From Pirellulales bacterium (lineage in GTDB: Bacteria; Planctomycetota; Planctomycetia; Pirellulales; Lacipirellulaceae): 55,309 bases of DNA. The stretch covers positions 1 through 55,309 of the forward strand of contig JADLBW010000035.1 of the NCBI GenBank assembly GCA_020847515.1, written 5' to 3'. A program made the position numbers and the translations under genes. Shown piece by piece: positions 8,249 through 17,818 of this stretch (position 1 is its first letter; each line of letters starts with the position of its first letter). The notes under the pieces are model-generated. The model saw nothing but the letters and a program-made list of their open reading frames with translations, was not told where the DNA came from and searched no databases.

Positions 8249-9562
8249 ATGCCGACTAACAGGTCTGCCGCTCGATCGAACGACGCCGCTCCCCCGCCGT
8301 CCCCTTGCCTTCCACGCTGGAACTCGAACGTGCTCCGATTTTCTTGTGCCGCGGCGCTTGCCGCCCTGCTAGGCGCATCCTTCCTGACCGCCGGCGGGTG
8401 CAACCAGAGCGCCAACAAATACGTGCAGCCGCCGCCTCCGGCCGTCACCGTAGCGCAGCCGGTGGAGCAAGAAATCGTTCACCAATTGGAATTCACTGGG
8501 ACGACCCGCCCCACCGAAGCCGTAGAAGTCCGCGCTCGGGTGATGGGTTATTTGCAGAAGATCAACTTCGAAGACGGCGCCGAGGTGAAGGCCGGCGATC
8601 TGCTGTTCGTAATCGAACCGGCCCCATTTGAGGCCGCGCGAGACTCGGCCAAGGCGGCGCTGCAGCGGGCGGAAGCCGAATTGAAGCTCGCCCGAGCTGA
8701 TCTGACGCGAGCCGAACCGCTCGTCCAGCGCGGCGCGCTGACCCCCCAGGAACTTGATCTACGCCGTGCCAATGTGGCGACCGCCGACGCCGGCGTCGCT
8801 TCGGCACAGGCCCAGTTGCGGCAGGCGGAGTTGGAGCTTTCATACACGCAGGTGAAGTCGCCTATCAGCGGACGGGTGTCGCGGCATCTGGTCGACGTCG
8901 GCAACCTGGTGCAGGCTCAACAAACGGTGCTTACCCGGGTTGAGGCGTATGACCCGATCCATGTCTATTTCGCGGTCAGCGAGTCGGACGTCCTGCAATT
9001 CATGCGAGCCCATCAGGGGGTTACCGCCGCGGCCATCGCCGACGAAGCGCCGAAGATCTACATGGGTCTCAGCGGCGAGATCGGCTTTCCCCATGAAGGC
9101 CGCCTCGATTTCGCCGAGCTGGGAGTCGACCCCGACACCGGCACCCAGATGCGCCGCGGGGTCTTCCCCAACCCCGATCGCAAACTACTGCCCGGCTTGT
9201 TTGCCCGCGTGCGTTTTCCCGTAGGCGAACCTCATCCGGGACTCATGGTGCCCGACCGGGCCATTGGCACCGACCAGCGGGGCGAATACGTACTGGTGGT
9301 CAACGACAAGAACGTCGTGGAGTATCGGTCGGTGACGCTCGGCATGCGGATCGCCGGCATGCGCGTCGTTGCCGAGGGCGTGCAGAGGGGCGACTGGATC
9401 GTGATCAACGGGTTGCAGCGGGCGCGACCCGGATCGCCCGTCAATCCTGAGAAAACGCAGGACATCCCCGAAGCGAAGAATCTACAGGCGGCCAACGACC
9501 CGGCGATTCCGCAGGTGGCGCTGCAAGCGGCTCGACCTGCCGAAACTGCGGGCGGCAACTGA
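8249..9562 (+). CDS. RND efflux periplasmic adaptor (membrane fusion) lipoprotein
   Basis: This 437-residue HlyD/AcrA-type adaptor links the inner-membrane RND pump to an outer-membrane channel. It has a long basic N-region, a hydrophobic segment and a lipobox-like TAGGC with Cys51 as the lipid site. Then come the barrel-sandwich lipoyl half (VRARVMGYLQKINFEDGAEVKAGDLLFVIEP), a helical hairpin, the second lipoyl half (YTQVKSPISGRVSRHLVDVGNLV), a beta-barrel and a membrane-proximal domain. The frame is open from 8180, but that start lies inside the operator and before the predicted transcription start, so I use the ATG at 8249. It is followed 68 bases later by the pump gene. No outer-membrane factor is encoded nearby. 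Confidence 0.93.
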   Translation: MPTNRSAARSNDAAPPPSPCLPRWNSNVLRFSCAAALAALLGASFLTAGGCNQSANKYVQPPPPAVTVAQPVEQEIVHQLEFTGTTRPTEAVEVRARVMGYLQKINFEDGAEVKAGDLLFVIEPAPFEAARDSAKAALQRAEAELKLARADLTRAEPLVQRGALTPQELDLRRANVATADAGVASAQAQLRQAELELSYTQVKSPISGRVSRHLVDVGNLVQAQQTVLTRVEAYDPIHVYFAVSESDVLQFMRAHQGVTAAAIADEAPKIYMGLSGEIGFPHEGRLDFAELGVDPDTGTQMRRGVFPNPDRKLLPGLFARVRFPVGEPHPGLMVPDRAIGTDQRGEYVLVVNDKNVVEYRSVTLGMRIAGMRVVAEGVQRGDWIVINGLQRARPGSPVNPEKTQDIPEAKNLQAANDPAIPQVALQAARPAETAGGN

Positions 9563-9630
9563 GCAACCTCGAAGGCCGCCCCGCCAGCGGACAACGCTGC
9601 ATTATTCACCGATTCAGAAACTAGCTACAC

Positions 9631-12600
9631 GTGATCAGCCGCTTCTTTATCGACCGTCCGATTTTCGCCAACGTCATCGCGTTCGTGACGATGATCGTCG
9701 GCGCGGTCTGCCTGTTCGGTCTGCCCATCGAGCAGTACCCGGAGATCACGCCGCCGACGGTCGTGGTGACCGCCGTATACCCTGGCGCCAACGCGCAGGT
9801 GGTTTCCGATACGGTGGCGGCGCCGATCGAGCAGCAGGTCAACGGCGTCGAAGACATGCTGTACATGGCCTCGACCTGCTCGAGCGACGGCGCCTACAAC
9901 TTGACCGTGACGTTCGACATCGGCACCGATCTCGATCAGGCCCAGGTGCTCGTGCAGAATCTCGTCGCCGTGGCCGAGCCGCAAGTCCCCGAAGAGGTTC
10001 GCCGCCAAGGCGTCACGGTCAAGAAGCAATCGACCTCGATCGTGCTGGTCGTCAGCCTTACCTCCGAAGGAAACCGCTACGACTCGCTCTTCTTATCCAA
10101 CTACGCGAATCTCCGCATGCGCGACGAGCTCAGCCGCGTCCATGGCGTGGGCGGCGTTACGATCTTCGGCGGCAACAATTACTCGATGCGGGTCTGGCTG
10201 AACCCCGAGAAGCTCAAGGCCCGCAACCTCACGACGCAGGACGTCTTCGCCGCCATCCAGGAGCAAAACGTCCAAGTGGCCGCCGGCCAGGTGGGCCAAC
10301 AGCCGGCGCCCTCGGAATTGGAATTCCAGTACATCATCACCACGCTCGGCCGTCTTAGCACGGTCCAGCAGTTTGAAGACATCGTCATCAAAAGCGGCGT
10401 CGACGGCCGCGTCACCTATCTCAAGGACGTCGCCCGCGTTGAACTGGGAGCTCACTCGTACGATCAGTACGCCCAGATGGGGGGCAAGCCGTCGGCGAGC
10501 ATGGGCATCTATCAATTGCCCGGGGCCAACGCCCTGGAGGTGTCCGCGGGGGTCCGCGAAGCGGTCGAGCGGATGAGCAAGTCCTTCCCCGAAGGGCTGA
10601 TCCACAGCTTTCCGCTCGATACGACCAACTTCATCGATCAATCGATCGAATCGGTCTACCACACGATTCTCGAAGCGGGCGTGCTGGTGCTGATTGTCAT
10701 CCTGGTGTTCCTCCAGGACTGGCGAGCCGTCCTGGTGCCTGCGACGACCGTGCCGGTGACGATCATCGGGGCCTTCGCCGCGATGTACGCCCTGGGCTTT
10801 TCGGTGAACATGCTGACGCTGTTCGGTCTGGTGCTGGCGATCGGCATCGTGGTGGACGACGCGATAGTGATCGTCGAGGCCGCCGCCCACCACGTCGAAC
10901 GCGGCATCCCGCGCCGCGAGGCGACGATCCGCGCCATGGAGCAGGTTCTGGGGCCGATCATCGGCATCACGCTGGTGCTGATGGCGGTGTTTCTTCCGGC
11001 GTCGTTCATGGGCGGCATTACCGGCCAGTTGTTTCGGCAATTTGCCCTCACGATCGCCGCTACGGCCGTGATCAGCGCCATCAACGCCGTGACGCTCAAG
11101 CCCGCGCAATGCGCTACGTATCTCCGCAAGCCGCCCGAACGGCGCAATTGGTTCTTTCGGGGCTTTAATTACGTTTACGATCGGACCGAGCGGGTGTACG
11201 CCGCCGCCGTCCGCGTCTTGTTGCGATTCAAGTGGATCACCATGCTGGCGTTCGCGGCGCTGGTGGCGCTTGCCGCCTGGTGGTACCAGCGGGTGCCGAC
11301 GGGCTTTTTGCCGGTGGAGGACCAGGGCTACATCATTGCCTCGGTTCAGTTGCCTGACGCCGCCTCGCAGCCGCGGACCCGCGCCGTCACGGACCAGATC
11401 AATCAGATTCTCGCCGACTCGCCGGGCGTTGAAACCTGGTTCGTCGTCGGCGGCATGTCGCTGCTCGAACAAAGCGCCATGTCCAACGCCGCCACGCTGT
11501 TCATCCGGCTGAAGGATTGGGACGAGCGCGAGGATCCCAGCATGAACCTCCAAGGCGTGCTCGGCAGCCTGATGGGAAAGTTCTCGCAGATCAAGGAAGC
11601 GCAGGTGTTCGTCTTTCCGCCGCCGGCCATCCGCGGACTGGGCATGCGCAGCGGGTTCCAGATGCAGGTCGAGGATCGCGTCGCCGTCGGCTTGGGCGAG
11701 TTGCAGCAAGCGGTCCAACGCATGATCGAGTCAGCCAACTCGCAGTCGCGGCTCTCCAACGTGATGACCGCATTCCGGCCCGGCGTGCCGCAGCTCTACA
11801 TCGACGTCGACCGCGTCAAGGTGAAGACCCTCGACGTGCCGCTGACGGCCGTTTTCAACGCTCTGCAAACCTATCTCGGCTCGGCCTACGTCAACGACTT
11901 CAATAAGTTCGGCCGCACCTTTCAGGTGCGGATACAGGCGGAAGAGAACTTTCGCATCGAACCGCGAGACATCGAGCGCCTGGAGGTCCGCAATGCCCGC
12001 GGCAAGATGATCCCGCTCGGTTCGGTAGTGAGCGTGCGGCGGTCGTTCGGACCGCAGATCATTCAGCGCTACAACCTCTACCCGACGGCGTCCATCCGCG
12101 GCGAAGCGGCGCCCGGCGTGAGCTCCGGCGAGGCCATCGAAATCATGGAGCAGATCGCCTCCGCCGAACTCCCCGCCACGATGGGATACGACTGGACCGG
12201 CGAAGCGTTCCAGGAAAAGCGCATCAGCGGCCAGGCGCTGTGGATCTTCGCCTTCGCCGTACTGCTGGTGTATTTGGTGCTCGCCGCCCAGTACGAGAGC
12301 TGGCTGCTGCCGGCGGCCGTCATTCTGGTCGTGCCCTTGGGACTGCTGGGCGCCGTGGCCGCCGTCTCGATCCGCGGCATGGACAACAACATCTTCACGC
12401 AGATCGGCATTGTGTTGATCATCGCGCTGGCCAGTAAGAACGCGATCCTCATCGTAGAATTCGCCCGCGACCTGCGCCGGGCCGGCCGGCCCCTCTTTGA
12501 CGCGGCGCTCGAAGGAGCCCGCCTGCGATTCCGACCGATTCTCATGACCTCCTTCGCGTTCATCCTGGGAGTTGTGCCGCTGGTGTGGGCCGAGGGCGCC

Positions 12601-12855
12601 GGCGCTGCCAGTCAACAGGCGCTCGGTACGGCCGTGTTCGGCGGCATGATCGCCTCGACAATCCTGGCCGTCTTCTTCGTACCCGTCTTCTTCCTGGTGA
12701 TGCAATCGCTGTCGGAATGGTGGAAGCCCATCGTATTCAGCGAGGCGGCGCTGCACAGCTTTCCGGGCGAAGACCCGGCCGACCTGGTCGCCGAAGTCGA
12801 AGCCGAGGAGCGCAATCGCCGCCGCCAGGCGCTGCGGCCAACCGGCACCCACTAG
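9631..12855 (+). CDS. RND multidrug efflux pump, HAE1 (AcrB/MexF-like) family
   Basis: This 1074-residue inner-membrane proton/drug antiporter starts at GTG with the classic FFIDRPIFANVIAF. The proton-relay aspartates are Asp409 and Asp410 in GIVVDDAIVIVE, and the partner Lys936 is in ALASKNAILIVEF. Twelve transmembrane segments and two large periplasmic loops are expected and visible as hydrophobic blocks (for example 340-500 and 870-1030). Length matches AcrB-like pumps. It sits 68 bases after the adaptor gene and is presumably co-transcribed from the TetR-controlled promoter. Substrates cannot be predicted. The HAE1 signature excludes a heavy-metal CusA-type pump. Confidence 0.96.
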   Translation: MISRFFIDRPIFANVIAFVTMIVGAVCLFGLPIEQYPEITPPTVVVTAVYPGANAQVVSDTVAAPIEQQVNGVEDMLYMASTCSSDGAYNLTVTFDIGTDLDQAQVLVQNLVAVAEPQVPEEVRRQGVTVKKQSTSIVLVVSLTSEGNRYDSLFLSNYANLRMRDELSRVHGVGGVTIFGGNNYSMRVWLNPEKLKARNLTTQDVFAAIQEQNVQVAAGQVGQQPAPSELEFQYIITTLGRLSTVQQFEDIVIKSGVDGRVTYLKDVARVELGAHSYDQYAQMGGKPSASMGIYQLPGANALEVSAGVREAVERMSKSFPEGLIHSFPLDTTNFIDQSIESVYHTILEAGVLVLIVILVFLQDWRAVLVPATTVPVTIIGAFAAMYALGFSVNMLTLFGLVLAIGIVVDDAIVIVEAAAHHVERGIPRREATIRAMEQVLGPIIGITLVLMAVFLPASFMGGITGQLFRQFALTIAATAVISAINAVTLKPAQCATYLRKPPERRNWFFRGFNYVYDRTERVYAAAVRVLLRFKWITMLAFAALVALAAWWYQRVPTGFLPVEDQGYIIASVQLPDAASQPRTRAVTDQINQILADSPGVETWFVVGGMSLLEQSAMSNAATLFIRLKDWDEREDPSMNLQGVLGSLMGKFSQIKEAQVFVFPPPAIRGLGMRSGFQMQVEDRVAVGLGELQQAVQRMIESANSQSRLSNVMTAFRPGVPQLYIDVDRVKVKTLDVPLTAVFNALQTYLGSAYVNDFNKFGRTFQVRIQAEENFRIEPRDIERLEVRNARGKMIPLGSVVSVRRSFGPQIIQRYNLYPTASIRGEAAPGVSSGEAIEIMEQIASAELPATMGYDWTGEAFQEKRISGQALWIFAFAVLLVYLVLAAQYESWLLPAAVILVVPLGLLGAVAAVSIRGMDNNIFTQIGIVLIIALASKNAILIVEFARDLRRAGRPLFDAALEGARLRFRPILMTSFAFILGVVPLVWAEGAGAASQQALGTAVFGGMIASTILAVFFVPVFFLVMQSLSEWWKPIVFSEAALHSFPGEDPADLVAEVEAEERNRRRQALRPTGTH

Positions 12856-12935
12856 GGCCCGCGGCCGCTGCGTCTGCTACGAGCGAACGTTTCACGCTGC
12901 CGGGCGCCCGCCGGTCTTCGCCTGCTGCACTTCTG

Positions 12936-14456
12936 CTAGCGCGCCGGGGACTGAGCCGGCGCCAGGCGCGGATCGTCCAGGTCCAGCCGATAGAGGATCT
13001 GGTTGTAGTCGTATCGCGGCGTAGGCTCGGCATGGTCGGCGAACTGCTGCGTGAACGTCCCCTCGAACAGCACCACAGCCGAATCTTGCGAGGCCAATTC
13101 CGGATGGATGCGCGGGTTATAAAAGGTGTAGTTGTCGTGCGACAGGACCTTCACCGCGGTTCCCCAGGGACCGGCGGGGTCGACCGCTTCGGCGTACCAG
13201 ATCTCGCCGAACGCCGACGGCTTTCCCCAGGCCTGCATGAAGACCGCTATCCAGCGCTGCCGAAAAGGGTTCCAGGCGATAGAACCCGAATGCAGATGAA
13301 CGCTCGCGCCGTCTGCCGCCGTCAAGTCCGCTTGCGGAGCAAGCCGTTGCCAGGCCTCAGGATTTTGCCAGGACTCATAGTTCGATTCACAGCGGAGCGT
13401 CGGAAGCGGGTTGCCAAACAGCACCCACGACTTGCCCGCGGCGTCGCGGTAGAACGCGGGATGTCCCTCGGGCATCGGCGGCGGCTGAGCCGCAGCGGCT
13501 GATTTGGTCCATAGCGTGCGCAGGTGCTCAAATGTTGCTGCATCATCGTTCCACGCGCATAGTCCCGTCTCGTACGCCTCCAGCGGCGGCTTGATCTTGC
13601 TGTAGCTCGCCACCAGATGCTCCCGGCCGGCCTGATCCGAAAGGCTGACATAGCCTGTCAGCCAGGTCGGCCCTTCGCCCGGCATTTCGGCGACGGTCCG
13701 CGGTCGGCCGTTGCCGGCGCGAAAGTAATCAAACTTCACTCGTAACGGCGGCGCCGGCTCCGGCAGCGGCGCCAGCCGCGTGGTCGCGCTGGTCATGTGG
13801 AACAGCCCGAGCGGATAGTTCGCCAAGGACGTATCGCCCCAAGCCCAATAGAGCTTTCCCCGATGAACCGCGTTTTGCACGCTGTCGCACCCAACGACGA
13901 GGGATTCCGGCCAGTCGAGTTCCCAGCCGAGCCTCTGGCTTTCAGCGAATAGCCCCGCGCCGGTCAAGCGACCAAGTCGCTTCGCGATGATCGTGCGCTC
14001 AACTTCCACGCGTATTGTCTTTCCCGGACTCGGGACGACGCGCACGCCGCGATAGCCAAAACCATCCGCTGGCCGCTGATACCCCTGGCCAATCACCGTG
14101 AACCACGTTTCGCGCCCCATCAACTCCGGTGCATCGACGGCGATGCGGCCGGCGTTGTCGGTCACGTAGCGAAGGCCGTGAACGGTTCGCAACTCCACCA
14201 GCGGCACGGGCCAGCCCGATTGCTGATCGACGACCTCGATGCAGCAGAGCGTGGCGTCAGGCGGCCCTGCGGCACGAGCGGCGCTCGTTCGGACGTATTG
14301 AGGCGCGACCAATCCAACGACAAGCCAAACCATCGAGCGGTAGCTCCCCCGGCCGCACGATCGAGATAGGAAGCCGCCTTGGCCTGCCGCCGCAGCCGTC
14401 GACAGAGCGCCGCTGCTGTGCACGAAGGCTTCGCTGGAGCTGCTTCGCCGGGTCAT
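12936..14456 (-). CDS. Exported protein of unknown function, predicted beta-propeller
   Basis: This 506-residue protein is not recognised as a named family. A hydrophobic export segment lies at 42-63 (MVWLVVGLVAPQY then TSAARAA). Residues about 70-150 resemble a carboxypeptidase-regulatory/transthyretin-like domain (IEVVDQQSGWPVPLVELRT, YVTDNAGRIAVDAPEL). Residues 165-490 look like a propeller built on W/G-containing strands (KLYWAWGDTSLANY, GKSWVLFGNPLPTL, RQRWIAVFMQAWG, FGEIWYAEAVDPAGPWG). Such folds often bind or cleave sugars, but no catalytic set is visible. GGAGGAG supports the start at 14456. The ATG at 14333, preceded by GGGGAG, is a real alternative that puts the signal peptide at the N-terminus. 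It faces the pump gene tail to tail. Confidence 0.75.
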   Translation of the reverse strand: MTRRSSSSEAFVHSSGALSTAAAAGQGGFLSRSCGRGSYRSMVWLVVGLVAPQYVRTSAARAAGPPDATLCCIEVVDQQSGWPVPLVELRTVHGLRYVTDNAGRIAVDAPELMGRETWFTVIGQGYQRPADGFGYRGVRVVPSPGKTIRVEVERTIIAKRLGRLTGAGLFAESQRLGWELDWPESLVVGCDSVQNAVHRGKLYWAWGDTSLANYPLGLFHMTSATTRLAPLPEPAPPLRVKFDYFRAGNGRPRTVAEMPGEGPTWLTGYVSLSDQAGREHLVASYSKIKPPLEAYETGLCAWNDDAATFEHLRTLWTKSAAAAQPPPMPEGHPAFYRDAAGKSWVLFGNPLPTLRCESNYESWQNPEAWQRLAPQADLTAADGASVHLHSGSIAWNPFRQRWIAVFMQAWGKPSAFGEIWYAEAVDPAGPWGTAVKVLSHDNYTFYNPRIHPELASQDSAVVLFEGTFTQQFADHAEPTPRYDYNQILYRLDLDDPRLAPAQSPAR

Positions 14457-14636
14457 CCGTTCGACTCCTCCGCTAAGCGGGAACGTGGAGTTGGCCACAG
14501 GCCGCGGCCGCCGCCGCAGCGCGCCGTCCTTTATCGGCCGTCTCTGGCGGCGCCGCCAACGCGGCGCCCGCGACAGAGCAGTTTGACAGCGCCCCCGGAT
14601 GGCCGTATGCTGGGCGGCTGACAAGTGAATTCATTT

Positions 14637-14675
14637 CGCCCGGGCTGGTCGCGACTTCGCTCACCAGCCCGGGCG
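14637..14675. repeat. Perfect 13-base inverted repeat in the leader of the Gfo/Idh gene
   Basis: CGCCCGGGCTGGT at 14637-14649 pairs perfectly with ACCAGCCCGGGCG at 14663-14675 around a 13-base loop. It ends 22 bases before the start codon and 9 bases before the GGAGG ribosome binding site at 14685-14689. It could be an mRNA stem or a protein operator. Confidence 0.5.
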
Positions 14676-14697
14676 CCTATGCCCGGAGGCGATCGCG

Positions 14698-15969
14698 ATG
14701 GCTGAACTTCAGCGCCGCACCTTTCTCTCGGCCGCAACAGCCGCCGGCCTCGCCGCCGCCAGCCGTTTGCGGGCCGCCGATGCCAGCCGTACGGTGACGC
14801 TCGCCCTGATGGGGGCCAACAACCGCGGGAGCGACCTGGCTCGGCAATTCGTCAAGCAGGACGGCGTGCGGTTCGCCTACGTGTGCGATCCCGACGAGCG
14901 GGCCATCGAAAAGGGAATCGCCGCCGCCGCCGCCAACGGCGGCCCGCGGCCGAAGGGCGTCCGCGACTTTCGCGAGGCCCTTGACGACCCAGGGGTTGAC
15001 GCCCTCATTTGCGCCGCGCCTAACCACTGGCACGCGCCGGCCACCATTCTGGCCTGCGCCGCGGGCAAGCACGTGTACGTCGAAAAGCCCTGCAGCCATA
15101 CCGCCGCCGAAGGCGAAATGATGATCGCCGCCGCCCGCAACCACAGCCGCACGGTGCAGGTCGGCACCCAGCGGCGCAGCGGCTCGCTCTACAGGTCCGC
15201 CGTTGAAAAGATCCACGGCGGCGCCCTGGGCAATGTGCTTCACGCCCGCTGCTGGTATTACACGCTCCGCCCGTCGATCGGCAAGGGAAACGAGACCGCG
15301 CCGCCCGACTGGCTCGACTACAGTTTGTGGCAGGGCCCCGCGCCGGAGCGGCCGTTTCGAGACAACATCCTCCACTACAACTGGCACTTCTTCTGGCATT
15401 GGGGCAACGCCGAGCTGGGCAACAACGGCGTTCACCTGCTCGACATTTGCCGCTGGGCGCTCGAGGTCGATTTCCCGACCCGCGTCACCGCCGCCGGCGG
15501 GCATATTCGATATGACGACGATCAGCAGACGCCCGATACGAGCTCCGTCGTCTATCAGTGCGGCGACAAGATGATCGCCTGGGAGCATATTAGTTGGACG
15601 CGGCCCGTGCAGTCGCAGAGCATCCTGGGGATCGAATTCCGCGGGACCGACGGCACCATGTACATCGACGACGACGGCTATGTAATCCACGACCCCCAGC
15701 GCAAGGTCGTAGAAAAACAGCAAGGCTCCCGCGGCGACGCCGAGCACATCGCCGACTTCCTCGCGGCCGTGCGAAACGGCGGCGGAGCTACCAACGCCGA
15801 CGTTGAAGAGGGCCATAAGAGCGCGCTCTTCTGCCACGTCGGCAACATCGCCTACCGGCTCGGTTCATCGATCGATCTCGATCCGGCCACCGGCCACATC
15901 CGCGACAACGCCGAGGCCCAAAAGCTGTGGACCCGCGAATATCGCCAGGGCTGGGAGCCGAAGGTTTAA
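14698..15969 (+). CDS. Tat-signal Gfo/Idh/MocA-family oxidoreductase (copy 1)
   Basis: This 423-residue NAD(P)-dependent dehydrogenase-like protein probably acts on a sugar, inositol or sugar acid. Residues 5-30 form a Tat-type signal (RRTFLSAATAAGLAAA). The Rossmann loop is GANNRGSD near residue 39. The family lysine is in HVYVEKPCSH, and WGNAELGNNGVHLLDICRW carries the Asp/His region of the C-terminal domain. Many planctomycete members have this Tat leader. GGAGG lies eight bases before the ATG. It converges with a second, different family member across a long inverted repeat. The substrate is unknown. Confidence 0.92.
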   Translation: MAELQRRTFLSAATAAGLAAASRLRAADASRTVTLALMGANNRGSDLARQFVKQDGVRFAYVCDPDERAIEKGIAAAAANGGPRPKGVRDFREALDDPGVDALICAAPNHWHAPATILACAAGKHVYVEKPCSHTAAEGEMMIAAARNHSRTVQVGTQRRSGSLYRSAVEKIHGGALGNVLHARCWYYTLRPSIGKGNETAPPDWLDYSLWQGPAPERPFRDNILHYNWHFFWHWGNAELGNNGVHLLDICRWALEVDFPTRVTAAGGHIRYDDDQQTPDTSSVVYQCGDKMIAWEHISWTRPVQSQSILGIEFRGTDGTMYIDDDGYVIHDPQRKVVEKQQGSRGDAEHIADFLAAVRNGGGATNADVEEGHKSALFCHVGNIAYRLGSSIDLDPATGHIRDNAEAQKLWTREYRQGWEPKV

Positions 15970-15975
15970 GCGGCG

Positions 15976-16065
15976 GCAAACGGGGGTCGGGACGCTTTTG
16001 CGACTGGTCGCTCTCATTTGCACGGATCGGCCGCCAGTCGCAAGAGCGTCCCGACCCCCGTTTGC
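15976..16065. repeat. Long near-perfect inverted repeat between convergent oxidoreductase genes
   Basis: The arms are 15976-16007 and 16034-16065, 32 bases each with one mismatch (31 of 32), around a 26-base loop. It fills almost the whole gap between the two gene ends. It can act as a bidirectional terminator. Its length and precision also suit a small non-autonomous palindromic element, inserted there or part of a genome-wide family. Confidence 0.8.
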
Positions 16066-16077
16066 GCAGCGACCGCT

Positions 16078-17424
16078 TCATACCCCCGCCGGCCGCCACC
16101 CCTCGCGATACTGCCGGTGCACCCGCTCAGTCGCTTCGGGGTTGTCGAATTCGAGGGCGCTGGAGTTCCACTTCAGATCCTGCCCCGGGAAGTCGCCCGC
16201 CGCCTTGCCGACTAGCACTGCCTCGGTCACCTTGGCGGCGTAGGAGAAGGGGGTCGAGGTCGCGCCCTCGCCGCGGCAGGCGTCGGCCCACTCGTGGTAA
16301 TGATTGCGGCTGCCGGCCGACTTCACTTCGCCCGGCAGCGGGACGCCGTCGCGGTAGAACGTCGGCATCGACCAGTGGGGCAGCACCATCACGCCCCGCT
16401 CGCCGACGACGAACGAGCCGTTACCCGGCAGGGCCGCGTCGGGCGGCAACTGCGCCGGCGAAGCATCGGGCTTGATCGAGCCGTGCGTCCAGCGGATCGT
16501 GAACTCGCCGGTCGTGTAGGGCGTGCTGGCAAACGACAGGCGCACATCCGCGTCGGCCGCGTACAAGTCGGCGCTGTGGGCCGGCCCGGCGGAATGGACG
16601 GCGATCGGAGCCTCCAGCTCTAGCGCCGTGAAGATCGGATCGAACAGATGGCAGCCCATGTCGCCCAGCGTCCCGCCGCCGTAGTCCCGCCACGCCCGCC
16701 AGTGGAACGGGTGATACAGCCCCTCGGCGTAAGGCCGCTCCTGAGCGACGCCCTGCCACAAATCCCAGTCGAGCGTCGGCGGCACGGGACTGGGCTGCTC
16801 CGGAGGCGCTGTCGCCGGCCGGCTCAGTGAGCCGCCGATCCACGAGTGGGCCTCGCGGATTTTGCCGATCGTTCCCTGGCGGAGCATCTCGACGGCCGTG
16901 CGGTACGACTGGTCGCTGTGGATCTGCGTCCCCATTTGCGTCACGAGATTCTTCTCGGCGGCCAGCGTCGCCATCCGCCGCAGTTCGGCCAGGTTGTGCG
17001 CCAGCGGTTTCTCGACGTAGACGTGCTTGCCCAGCGACATGGCCGCAATTGCGATGGCCCCGTGCATATGATCGGGCGTGCCGACGATCACCGCGTCGAT
17101 CTCGGGGCCCGCTTCGTCGAGCATTCGGCGATAATCAGCAAACCGCCGCGCGCCTTGATGCCGCTGGGCCGCCGCGCCTAAGTAATTCGCATCGACGTCG
17201 CACAGGGCCACGATCCGCACGTCCTTGGCCGTCGCCACGTTGGCCAGGTCGTCGCCCCCCTTGTTCGCCACGCCGACGGCGGCCACCCGGAGCTTCTCGC
17301 CCAGTTCCCGCGCACTGGTCGGGCGTACCCGCAATACGCGCCCGGCGGCCAGGGCCGCCGCGCCGGCCTTCAACGCCTGTCGACGAGATACATGCGTGCC
17401 AAGCGAACGGGCAGTCGAGGCCAT
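16078..17424 (-). CDS. Tat-signal Gfo/Idh/MocA-family oxidoreductase (copy 2)
   Basis: This 448-residue protein is of the same superfamily as the neighbour but clearly a different branch. It has a Tat-like leader (SRRQALKAGAAALAAG), the dinucleotide loop GVANKGGDD, the catalytic-region lysine in HVYVEKPLAHN, and YGGGTLGDMGCHLFDP in the substrate domain. AAGGAAA lies eight bases upstream of the ATG at 17424. An earlier in-frame ATG at 17484 would bury the Tat motif 20 residues deeper and is less likely. Both copies probably process sugars from polysaccharide breakdown. That role is known for the family in general and is not shown here. Confidence 0.92.
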   Translation of the reverse strand: MASTARSLGTHVSRRQALKAGAAALAAGRVLRVRPTSARELGEKLRVAAVGVANKGGDDLANVATAKDVRIVALCDVDANYLGAAAQRHQGARRFADYRRMLDEAGPEIDAVIVGTPDHMHGAIAIAAMSLGKHVYVEKPLAHNLAELRRMATLAAEKNLVTQMGTQIHSDQSYRTAVEMLRQGTIGKIREAHSWIGGSLSRPATAPPEQPSPVPPTLDWDLWQGVAQERPYAEGLYHPFHWRAWRDYGGGTLGDMGCHLFDPIFTALELEAPIAVHSAGPAHSADLYAADADVRLSFASTPYTTGEFTIRWTHGSIKPDASPAQLPPDAALPGNGSFVVGERGVMVLPHWSMPTFYRDGVPLPGEVKSAGSRNHYHEWADACRGEGATSTPFSYAAKVTEAVLVGKAAGDFPGQDLKWNSSALEFDNPEATERVHRQYREGWRPAGV

Positions 17425-17818
17425 GGGCGATTTCCTTCGCAAAGAGTGTTCGTGCGGAAAAACCGTGCGGCGTCTAAACGCCAATTGATTCCTGCGCCGC
17501 TAAGGAACGTTGGGGCTGGCGGCTCGCGGCCGTCGGCTAGCGGCCAGAATGAGCATCCGTGGCGTCTATCCGCCCGCCGCCAGCCGCTTTCGCTTCATCA
17601 ACCGCACAGCCCTCACTAGTATAAGTCGGCCGCGCCCTCGCATGCGACCCTCGATCGGCCTCATGCGTCCCACCCCGCCATGCAGCCATCCCGCCGTGCG
17701 ATATAATACGCATATCGGCCTCGGCGACTGGCGAGCGGGGTCCGCTTGGCGGCGACCGGCGATCAGCCGCCCGCCGCAGCCGCCGGCCGCCAGCCCCCAC
17801 TACGAAAGGTCTTTCCCC
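17425..17818. other. Divergent intergenic region upstream of phaR
   Basis: This 394-base gap between oxidoreductase copy 2 and phaR has no credible gene. It holds GC-rich GGCTAGCGGCC-type words and, at its right end, a perfect -10 box listed separately. Confidence 0.4.
17679..17707 (+). promoter_or_regulatory. Putative phaR promoter
   Basis: TATAAT at 17702-17707 is a perfect -10 box 112 bases before the phaR start. The matching -35 position at 17679-17684 reads CATGCA and is weak. Confidence 0.4.

Noticed and set aside
10093-12852. Long leftward open frames of 541 and 373 codons opposite the RND pump
   Set aside because: They are antisense to a clear pump gene and have Arg/His-rich composition typical of GC-rich shadow frames. 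They lack ribosome binding sites and recognisable domains.
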